Shown here in pieces: positions 36,362-48,300 of a DNA stretch of 64,000 nt. The stretch is taken from contig CALNXK010000180.1 of assembly GCA_942486035.1 (NCBI GenBank), positions 508,501-572,500 on the forward strand, written 5' to 3'. The DNA is from Porites lobata (lineage: Eukaryota; Cnidaria; Anthozoa; Scleractinia; Poritidae). The first letter of the stretch is position 1. Each line of letters begins with the position of its first letter. The translations under genes and the position numbers were made by a program. The notes below the pieces were generated by a model, which was not told where the DNA came from, did no database searches, and worked only from the letters and a program-made list of their open reading frames with translations.

Positions 36362-39300
36362 AAAGACCCTGAGTGTTGGTCCGGCCGGGGTTTGAACCCG
36401 CGACCTCCCGCTCAGTAGACCGGCGCTCTCCCAACTGAGCTAACCAGGCGGTGGTTAGTATTCATATTACAGGGAGAAATTTGATGATGATCACACTTAG
36501 GGCTTAAAAGGGGTTAAAAAAAACAGTTTGCATTCAAAAATAATGTCGTGAGCAATGCCATGTAAAGTATGTTAAAAACATACACTGTTGGCAAGTAAGC
36601 ACTCGTTAGTGTAGCGCATACAGATGAGGATTACAACGCTTATTATTCCAAAAATGTGGCTACAGGCCCTATAATACATACTGTTTTCACCCTTGTTGTA
36701 TTTGCTACTTGAAGTTATAAGACTTCTAAACCAAGTTTAAGTATTAAAAGACAATAACTTGATTGGGGCGAACATTCTAGTCACAACCTTTGAATTTATC
36801 ACACAAACCTGATAGCACAACATATTGCCTCAAACAGATAGTGGTTAAACTGTGGTTTACTGGGGTTCTATAATGATGGAAAAAAAAAAACATTTAAAAA
36901 GGGTAAGTTACAGAAGTAGTATAAAAGTTGTACATTTTGTTGTGGGAACTATGTCTGTTATGCTGTTGAGTGTAAATTAATAAATAAATCGCTCAAGACT
37001 ATACCGGGGTAAACATGATCATTAGCTTTATATTGTGGCCCACATATAATGACAGGAACCAGTTATTTGAAAAAGCCAGTGAGAATACTGACTGGCGGAA
37101 GACACACCACATGGCTTTGACCACAGAGCTGAACTCAAGACTTTTTTACTCAACAGCTTTTTTACTCAACTGCATCTCTAAAATTCCTCTATGTCTTTGT
37201 TTTCATTTGCAGTTTGAGCTGGTGGTAAGCTCTTTTTCCTGGTGAAATTAGGCAACAGCCGTCTCTTAAAGACATCCCTGCACCATGGTGACCGAGCCTA
37301 AGTATCAATAAGTTTGGCATCTTTTTGGGAGCAAACAGAGAAGCTGTTACAGGGTGCCATAATTCAGAGTAATCAGTAATAAAGCAAAGAATGCTTCTTT
37401 AGGATTAAAAAAAAGTGCTACTGAAGAATGCCAAAGTTATTTGGTCCTTCAAAATTTTATAGATAGCCCTTTCACCAAAAGAATTATGCCACAAAAAATG
37501 TCTTTTACCTTGCTGACAAGCATTAGCTTTGAAGCCAGATTATTGATTAGAACTTCAAAGTAAGGTAACATGGCTTCCTTGAGTAATGAAAATGACCTCA
37601 TGATAGCTGTAAGGTAACAGATAAAACACTTGCAACTGTTATTTAAAGTATCTAGAACCTAAAAATTTTCATTATGTTAACTAAAAGAAAACGTGACTAC
37701 AAGAATGTATTCAAAACCATTTTGCATTTCAAACAAAAAGAGACTTTTTCAAATAATTTTTAGGTTATGGACAGTTTAAAAAGTCATCCAATCTTTGGAT
37801 AAAAAGCAATGCTATTTAAACATGACGTTTTGGCGATGACATGTCACCATTTTCAAATGTAAATAAAAGAGACTATGAAACAATATAATAGGAAACGAAG
37901 GTGTGAAACACAACATTAAATTTGAGGAATAAAAGAATGAAATAAGTGAAAAGTTTTACTGGAGTGGAGTCGGTTGGAATGTTTAAGGATGGTCTCTTTT
38001 TCTTAATCAACAACATCTCACAAATGAGGCACTCAAACTTTCCTAGGCATTAACTTAAGGATCTTAAAATGTTCTCGGAGATTAGTTGCCTCTTGTTGAT
38101 CAATTTTTGCTCTGAAAAATTACAACTTATAGTACAAAATTAGAAGTAATTTCCTTCTGCAAACATTACCTTTCATCACATACTCATTTTCATGGGAGCC
38201 AGGTACTTGCAACAAATTAAAGAGATTGACAAACATGCTCTCTAAAACTGGTTCAACTTCAGTCTTCTGGATTCTACAACGAGCAAAGGTTAACAATAAT
38301 TATATTAAAATATTACTAAAATTATTATTATTACTATTATTATTGTTATAATATTATTATCTATCAAATGTAACATTGCATTGTTGGTTTTATCAAATCA
38401 GACACCCAACCTTTTCATTTTTTGCAACTGTTTGGTTTTCTATAAAAAAAAAATGCTTTACAAAACTGCTAAAAGAACACAGACAGTTGTCAAATGTAGG
38501 CCCAGAATTTTCCTGGAGTTGAATTCTTGTCAGACTGCATTCAAGTTCAAAAAAAGAAAAAACTTTCTTGATGTGCTGTTGTCCTCCATTGTTGCATAAG
38601 GACCCTTCATGTTGTAAGTATGAAGTGACCAAAAAAAGTACCCAAAGTGTGACGGGCATATAAAGTTGTTGTTTTTCTTGTAAATTAAACCTATTGCTTG
38701 ATTTGATTTCCTTGCCGCATGGCCACTGTGGTTGCTAAGGCTCCCTAAGTCCACAAAACAATTCCTCATTTAACAACTGAGCTGGTCACATACGGCTTTC
38801 CTCCTCCAGGACTCTTGAGAGTAAACAGCTTCTCCAGGCAGTGAGCAGCATAACTGTGGACCACATGACTCTTGGCTGTCAAATGATTGACAAGCAATGG
38901 CAGACAATGGATGAGCACTTCACGGGATAACTAAAGAGAATGAACAGCAGCAATAGTCAACATTGAAACTTATGGCAAATGTCTTTTTTCACCCACATGT
39001 AATATTAGTTAAGAACAATGTGGCAAAATACATTCTTACACATGTATTTGCCAATTATTATTATTATTGTTCATGCCACACAGCGTGATCTTCAAGCTGG
39101 ATAGAATATCTAGAGGGCAAGCTTTGACTAGGAGCTTTAGGTCTCTACAACCCTTCTAATCTAAATTATTATTTATTTAATGTGGCTAAATGTAATTTTG
39201 GCGAGGTTATACATGAGACAATGCTGGCCAGCAGTCTCCATTGCTAATCCTATGTGGGGTACGCTTAGGGCTTTTTCAGGGCCCCAGTATTTTTGAAGCG

Positions 39301-42300
39301 CTCTCTTGGAGGTCAGGTCATTTTGAATGCGTTTTCTTTGCTTGTGCTTGTGTCAAAGCCTTTTGGCTCCCAACTCTTCCCGACCTCTGGTAGGTTCTCA
39401 ATGTAAGGGTGCCTGATGGTTGCCGCTCACAGGGTAGTCATGGTTACCTCAGTTTACTCAGGCACCTTCCCCACACCCATCTGTTGGCGATGGGTTTAAC
39501 TATTATCATTATTATCATGCAGGCATGAGGTAAGTAATACAAGTAGTGAGATGACTGCAGTTAAAGTTGAGTGTTGTCAGGTAGATGTTGTACTCCCGCC
39601 TGAAAAAAAAACCTGTTAAAGATAATTGGACAAAGACTTGATTGAACCTCACCATGTTTCGAAAAACTATGAGGTACTTGATGGCATCAGCCTTCAAGAC
39701 AGGGTGATCATCCACTGAAATGGAAGAAAACTATAATTTACTGCTAATTAACTGGGAGTAAAAAGGTAACTAAAGAAATGAGAATAGCTTTGTTCATGGT
39801 GAAAGCAAGTGCATTGATCTTTCTCACATACAACTGGAAGCCATGCAAAGCCAACCATGCAGCACAACCTTTAATATCAACACCACAAATTACCAGTATT
39901 GCAGCACAAAACAAGAGCTAATAAAAAGGCTGACAAGAAACTGAGACTAGGTACAAGAGTACCCAGAAGCAAGGTACTACTTTAAATGCTACAACAATCC
40001 AGAAAACACATAAAGGGTGGGTTAGGTGGGGCAGGTAAGGCCATAGCAAATCAGGATGGCAACAAAAACAACTGAATTCTGAAATGCCATGTTACCTAAC
40101 GATCCCCTAAACACTTGAACCCATACCCCCAGCTGTGTGCAAGAAAAACGTTTTCCACTTCCTTCGTTCCTCAGTCAGTGGATAATCACACTTTTTAGCA
40201 AGTTTAAAGGCACTCCAGAAACAAAATGGAACATAACAGGAATGACAAAAGGCAAATTCCCTGGAGAACATCACGTGGTCTGAACTGGGAAACAAAACAT
40301 ACAAGCTAAACAGGTTTATTATGAGGTCATCAAAAGGCAGGGTTCCACTGTATAAGAAGGCCAAAAAGCTGGGTAGGATCTCATAAATAGTAGTAATAAT
40401 AATTTATTATAATATGAAAATTCATTAAATAAAGGACTGCAGGATTTCAGGTGCAGCACTCTGATCACTCAGTCTTACTGCTGGACTTCCACACTGGTAA
40501 AGTGGAGATTGGTCTACAAGGTGAATCCATGCTGAGGTCATTGTAAACATTTTTGTTTATTAGCAAACAAGCAAGTCCATAAAACATGTAGATAATTATA
40601 CTTGTAAATTAGGTTCAAAAATTAAAAAACTCCGATAATTTGAGCAGTTTCTTCAAGTTTCAGCTCTTTGCAAAAATTGCGTCATACACTCTTTGTAAAT
40701 TTTGGGGATTTTAAAACAGAATTTCTCTGAAACTATTTGGTATGTTGGAGGCAAAAAATCAGTGTAAACAAGGATTCACCAGTATTAGTAAAGACTGTAC
40801 CAATTATGAACAAAATACCCTCAGCACTCACCATTCTTTATTTCTAATTCTGGCAAAATATTTGCAGTGAAAAAGCTTTGCAAATTGACAAGTTCACTGG
40901 CCTGTGTTGTCCCATGCTGAGGGGAAAACATGAAAAAGAAGACAGATTTGTTACAATACAAAAAAAATACCATGACGGTCATAATTTAAAATCAACAAAA
41001 TTGACTCCCGTTAAAGAAAAAGTTATCAGCCAGGAGGGGGAATATTTCTCTCCAGTGATAACTGAACCTGAAGCATGTAAAGAATAAAGATATCATTCTA
41101 ATCAGACCTTAAACTGCTGTTTTCAAAAATAAAATTGAGATCCAAGCTTTCACTGATCAACAGCATGATGACATGCTTCATGGATCCAAGATTACATAAA
41201 AGAACATCTCAATAACGAAAACTCCTCTGTAAAAAAACATATCTATTTCTGCCAGAACAAAGGCTTTACAGGCATCAAAGTCGAGATTATTACGATTAAA
41301 AACAACCCCGCAAATCGACGCCTATAAGAGGCATTTTAAAGAAAGTAAAAACTTACCCTCAATTCCTGTTAGGAATGTAGCAAATTTTTACAGACCTTGT
41401 GTTTAAGTGTTTTTAGAGACTTTTTTAATGCATTTTAGGGGACTCTGTCTGTAGATAGACTTAGTCATTACACTGTTGAATTTTATTCAAAATCTTTATT
41501 TCTACACTTTACATACATACTTTGCATCATTTTCACGTTTTACACAAAGAATATTTTCTCATCCCTGATAATGCCATCGATCAGCAAAAGCTTGGATATC
41601 AATTTTATGTTTCAAAAAAGCAGTTTAAGGCCTCATTAGAATGATATTTCTATTTTTAATCATGCTACTGAAGGGCAGCATGAACAGACATAGGATATTT
41701 GTCACATTTCCGACATGTTTCTTTGACAACCTTCAGCAACTCATCAAACAACAGCAACTAATAAATTCAAAGCACAGGAAGAGATTACCTTAGCAGTTTG
41801 CTTTTTGCTTGCTAGTGATGTGACAAGAAATATTGCAGCATCTTTAGCTTTCCAGTTTTTCTCGCTGTCAGCCTGATATTGCTAAAAAAAAAATAGTGAC
41901 AGTAAACAGTCCAGTATAAAAAAGGTTCTCTGATTTGATTGGCTGTTGACAGCCTTGAGTTCAGCATTATTAGGATACTTGACAGTATTTATCACACCTA
42001 AGTGATTAGTGATTAAACAAATTTGATGCTCATGATTTTCCTTAATAACATGCACGATGACAGAGCAAATTAGACCCCTATTTAAAATGACCATTTGCAA
42101 TAATGTTTGTAATAATAATAATGAAAAAATGACAGAATTTGATAGCCTGGACCTGCTACATTGTAAAATTAACAAACACAAACCTGAAGCATAGTGCCCA
42201 CATAAAGAGAAAATATTTCTATGACGCGCTGCTCATGAAATTTACATAGTGCTCGGACTAGGTCTGAGGCTGCACGTCGTCGTGTGTCAACATCTATAAG

Positions 42301-45300
42301 AAATAATGTTATTTATGAACAAGTATGAGAAGCTGAGAAGCTTGCCAAGAAAAGGTGACAAATGCACTATGCACACAGGTCAGAACCATTTTAATGTTTG
42401 CTAACCTGATCCTTCAATATCTCTTCTGATGTACTCCTCTGGATTATCCTCAAAAACCTCTTCATCCTCCTCTGAAAAGGGAGGAAAATATTTACGTTAA
42501 CATGATATAATCATCATCATCATCATCATCATCGTCATCATCATATAGGTACTTAACAATCTCACAACTCACCTCTAAACTCTACATTTGGGACAACAAC
42601 ATTTTCACAGATACTTTTTAAAGTTTCTTGCTTGTCAAACAGGTATTTATAGTTGCTTCGTTCTGCTGCAGAGGCAAGAAACCCAATTGCCGTACTGACA
42701 ACCTGTAAATTAAGCAAATAATTAAGAACACACAAACAAAATCATTCACAGAACTTCATATATTCATTATTTCATCTTCATCTTTCCTGAGTACCGTATA
42801 TTATTAACCAATTTTATGAACAGCTCCCAGTTGGCTTGTTAGCTCAATTAATTACAGTACTGCGCTGGCATCACAGAGACAAGCCTGAATTTTTTCAAGC
42901 AGTTCACAAGCTTAGTGGTCAAGCGGTTCACAAGCTTAGCAGTTAAGTGGGTCGCAAGTTAAGCGGTCAAGCAGTCCACAAGCTTAGCGGTCAAGTGGCC
43001 CACGAGTTAGCGGGCATCTAGCAGACAATCCCATAAGAGCAGGCTCACATGGTACATGGTAGCTTAAGTTTGTACACTGGTAGGATAAGTGAGTTCTTCA
43101 TTGAGTGCTTGTGCAGTGGTCTGTGCAGCAGTTCATTTAGTGTCTTCCCCCCCTCCCATCCCTTATTTTGATTCCTTCCACTGTTTCATCAGATGGGTGC
43201 CTGGAATGGGGGCTCATGGCTGGGCTGCGGGGATTTGCTAGCCATGGGGGCAGTATAGGCCATTTGCACTAAGAGGTCATGTAACATCGTTTTTATGAAA
43301 ATGAAAGTTATATGATTTTTCCTAGGAAAAACGATTAGTGGGTCATATCTTGAACAAAATAATAGTGATTTGGTTTTTCAAACCTGCGCCATTTTCTTAA
43401 AATGAGTAAGTTGGTAGCTGGTCACATGACCAAAATGTGCACTAAAACTTCAAGGAAAATGTTGAAAGGATGATGTAGTAACGTTTGCAGCACATCTGAG
43501 CGAAACTAACAAACGTTTAACAAGATATAAGCAAAAACTAGTTTTGGCCGCCATGTTGGAGGGCAAGAGTATACCCTCCAACATGGCAGCCTATACAAAT
43601 TTTATTACTTTGCTGAAAAATCAAAGTGCCATAAAATATCCCCCTTAAATGCTTTTCCTCTCAAATTTCGGGTGTAAGATAATTTTTATGTGCTCTATCA
43701 ATTTTTGGCATCAGAAATTAAAGATTCCAACTCGATGTTTAAAGGAAGCATTGGTCACGTGACCTCTTAGTGCAAGTCATCTATTCTATCTAGGGGCTGG
43801 CGGGCCACAGTGGAAGCCCCTGGGTATCCCAGGCACCCACCTTTCACTTAAACGAAGCAGTTGGTTAAAAAGAAATGAATATTTTGTGTGAATCAGTTAC
43901 ACTTCATCAGCGTTGTGAGGAGACTCAAATGTTTTGCTCTGAATTTGGAATTTCCTGTACTAAACCTTTTTGGTAACGTTCGTATATTCAGTCATCATTT
44001 TAAAGTGGATGAAAAATATCAAGTTTACCAACAAAGGATGCCACTTGTGAGTAAGGATCCAATAGGATATAGGATGTGAAAGAGGTCTATTCCAATAACA
44101 CTTGCTCATATGCTTTGTTTTTATTCAAATGTACAAAATGTTTTCCTCTTTGGGCTTCTTCAGTGTATAAAAGTTAAAAACCAAAACCTGCATCATTCTA
44201 TGTATTTATTGTCAGTGGTGTTTAACAGAAGAGATGAGACAAGATTCCCCCAAGTTTGTCTTTGTGACAGTCACTGTACTTAACATGTGCATACTGTAAG
44301 TTCCACCAGGGTCCTTCTTGGTCAGCATGGGGGTTGGGGGGAGGGGGGGTTGGGTGAAGGGTGAACTCTGGGGTTACCAAAGTCAGAAGAACACTAGAAA
44401 CCTCAGACAAATGCTGATACTTACAATGTCATGCTTTGCTATTTTTTCAGTTGAGTCAGAGACAAGGAGATGCCAAATTGCCTCCACAAACTTTGGCAGG
44501 TAACCCTGAAACCAAACAAGAGTAAAAAGACGAAGATTTCACTAAATATGAGGGTGAAACAAAGAACCAAACAGAAATCTAGTTCAGACCTCAAACCTTT
44601 CATCTGGCAAAAGTTAAAGGTGAAACAAGGATGAAGTGGACCTTGTTTTGATACACTACCCTTGATGCCTTATTGTGTAAGTGTTACATGTGTTTTTTTC
44701 CAGCATTGTAACAAGGAAGGAAAGCATGGTTGGATAAATTGTGGTCAGCTTCAGCTTACAATGACATTCACTCAAAGGTTTCTTACTGGTTTCCTTACAA
44801 CATGAGGTCTAAGAAACAAGTGCAGATATTGCATAATGATGATACATCACTATCCAGACCTGAGTAGTGCTTCTGATTGTTGAAGCAAATTTCCCACACG
44901 GAAACACCAATCAGCAGCAATAGCCAAATCTGGGTAGTGTCGCATCTTCAGTATGGAATTTCTGTGCTTGTTTCTCAGATGTCATTTTGCAGGGAAAGCA
45001 GTGGTGGTGTCACGAAAAGTTGGCTGTTTTCTCAGGCTACCACTGGAATAGTGACGCTCCTTTTAAAGAGACCGAGTGCAAGTTATTTGGAGAAATGGTG
45101 CTTTGTAGAGAGTTTCCATCTTGGTGTCCCTTGGAGGAACATCAAACTTAAAGCTCTTTCTTCTGAGCCACCTGAGTCACTGAATAGAAAAGCATCATTC
45201 TCCTCATGGTGATTCTTAGTTTGAATTTTTTTTTTTGATTATGTCACATGCAAACCAACAATAATAATAATCATTATTAATTAGTATTATTATACTACTA

Positions 45301-48300
45301 CATGAGAAATTTCTGCAATCTGATTGGCTTAGAGCAGTGGTATTTCAGCTTAATTTGAAATACCTACAGGTGAAAATTACAAACCTTTTGCGGGTAGTAG
45401 TATAAACAAATAATAGCATGATTTGCACGTGATATTTGGCATAAATACCACTCGTGACATTTCAAAATTGTCTCAAATTTCACTCACCTAACGGCTCGTG
45501 AAATTACGTATAACAATTTCGAAATATCACTCGTGGTATTTATGCCAAATATCACTACAAATCATGCTATTACCTATACTAATTATTATAATACAAAAAT
45601 TAGAAGCCATTTTTCTACCTCGAATTCTTCATCATATTTCTGTGCATAAAGAGCCACATTATCACAGATTTGTGACTTGATCAGATCTATTGGTTCAGTC
45701 TCATCCGTGTCCTGGAAACAAAGACACATGAGAGTTAATTTTTTTTTTTACTAACTCAAGATTTCAACAATGTATGTTTTAAATACCACTTCATTTATAA
45801 TATTAATATTATTATAATAATATGTTATTGATAGCTTTGAAGACTGTTAAATCTGAACTGGAAAGGAGAAAAATAATACTCACCTCTATCTTAAGTTTTT
45901 TACTGTCTATTGTAAGGAGGATAAGAAAATTTGTCATCCATTTATCCATGTTTTCCTCAAAGTGTTCAGGCAAGTCCTGTTATCCAAAACAATATTGAGA
46001 GATTTGCAATATTAATTTCAAAATTTATCTGCTGGGTTTAAGTGAGGCTACATTTAAAACAATGCCACACTGTCAGAATCAGTGGAATACTTGCCTAAAT
46101 TCTGATACTGGTTGTGTGAAGCAATCTGCAAATTGTTATTGTTTTGGTGACAACTACATGGATCAGCCAGCAAAGAAAAAGTGCTTGTGTAACAAAAGAG
46201 ATAGCATGCGAGCAAGCTCTCCATTTGGCCAAGCAAAGTGAGCCACCCGAGCATGATAAGCGCGAGCGAGCAGCAGTGGAGGAAAGTAGAGCTTGCAATG
46301 ATCTCTCATAAATTTTCATTTACAAGTACTTTGCCCAAACGAAGGGAAATACATGTACCATTGGCTGAAAAATGACACTCCGGAAATTTAAGTTGATTGA
46401 TAACAGGCCTAGCTGGCCTGCCCTAAATTTTCGCGGGAAATGAAGAAACACGACAAAACACTTTTTATGTCGAGCGATCACTGAGCTCACTCAGAAAAAG
46501 AAAACCAGCAAAGGAGGGAAATACCTCTCTCCTTCTGTGAGAGATAACTGTCGTCTGTGTGGTTGTTCATTCAAAGTCAAATTTGGACCTCAGGCCAGTC
46601 ATAATGGAACTGAAAACTTGTTTCAGTCCTCAAAGCAGAAGGGCTTGTTTGGTGTAATTCTCGCAAAGCTGTGTGAAAGTGTCAACTTTTACCTTGTGCA
46701 AAATGTTGTTTGTTGTGTCTGGCGGATAGATTATGCCCTGGAGGGTTAAGTTTTAACTGAGCAAATGTGATTTTGCCACTTATTACATACTGAGAGGTCG
46801 TGACATGCATATTGATTTTCTGCGGTAACTGTTTCTGGTGGGCATGATTTGCCCTCTAATGCAAGAGCGTTTTCTTTTACCTTTTTTGAAACACAAAGTT
46901 CTTCATTGCGGTTAAATAACGGTTTTAGGCTGTCTGATTTTCTCAAAAATGCCTACTGGATCTGAAAAATATTTATTCAGCGATTTTCTTTTGTCACTGA
47001 ATCTGATGGTTTCCTCAAAGTTTTGTCACGCTGGGCCTAGCACGTTAGTGTTTTTAGCAGAATGCTAAATTCTCACGGATAGTGATTTACAGATCCAAAT
47101 TTTCGAAGAATGGATTGCAGCTTAAACTGAGCTCTACATCAACTATGGAGATAAGAACTGTGCGGTGACTCGTTGGAAGAACGGCAAAAAAAATCTCGAC
47201 TCAAAAGGAAACTTGACAGGCGGTTGTCACTTTTCTAATTTGCGGCATGTTTGTGGTGACAGTTTTCACACTTTACAGAGTCCTGGGGTTTCTGGAATGG
47301 AAATGAAAATTTGTGAGAGATAGTCGCGAGCTCTCCTTTCTCTCCCCCACCCCCCGTTGCCGCGTCTCCCGTCGCGTGCCACTCGCGCATGTACTTTTCA
47401 TGATAACCCCCAAATGGAGAGCTTGCTTGCAGGCTACAAAAGAGACAATTATAGACCCAAACCACAGCACATTTTATATGATCAGTATGGAATGTCAGTT
47501 TCCTGTTATTGAGGCACAGATCTCTGCCCCATCAGTCACACTCTTCCGATCAGCTATGATTGTTAATGGAAGTGTAAAACCTTTCTCATTTTATTCAGAA
47601 GCAAAATAAATAAATATTAAAAAAAAAGAAGTAGCTTGAGAAAAAACACTGCTTTAAATTCTGTAAAATGCCAACTCACCTGAAAATTCAAGCTGTAGAA
47701 GACCTTACAGATGAGCAAGATAGAACTGAGAATATCTTTAAGTTTGGACACATCAGACGCACTCTTATTAGCCTCTTCCATTATGTTCTACAAAAATTGA
47801 GAATAACAAAATCAATGTACATTATTTCAAAGAGACTTAAACAGTCAAAAACCATGAACACCAGAAATATTTCTGGAATGTTATTGTGTTGCAAGAAAAA
47901 AGCCAATCAGGTGTAATAAAACTGCAAGCAAGAATGTTAATTAGTTTGTGGTTTTGTGACTAGTTCGCATGTCCTGAACTTTGTTGTTACTGGTTGTAAC
48001 ACAATTATACATTCCTGACATATATATATACATGTATGTATTTCAAGTGTTCAAGGTTTTGCCGGTTTGATTATAAAAATACAACTGAATATTACATTTC
48101 TCCTAACAACAGCAATTCATCATCGAGATAAAGGCTATGAGAGTTAATAAAATTAATAATCAGCACAAGGAAAATCAGGGTGCAAAGAAAGTTAGTTTTA
48201 CAGCCTGCCATTTGGGCAAGCTGTAGCTAGCATGAACTAACCCACAAGTACTTTCAACTACCTTATCAATTAACGCGAATCGTTAAAATTAGTGTTAATT

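Noticed and set aside
36379..36449. tRNA gene on the minus strand
   Set aside because: Pol III boxes and D/T arms are visible, but the acceptor stem does not pair and it continues into a SINE body and tail.
42510..43018. CRISPR-like array
   Set aside because: A TCA microsatellite and an imperfect minisatellite without constant repeats and unique spacers, in a eukaryotic intron.
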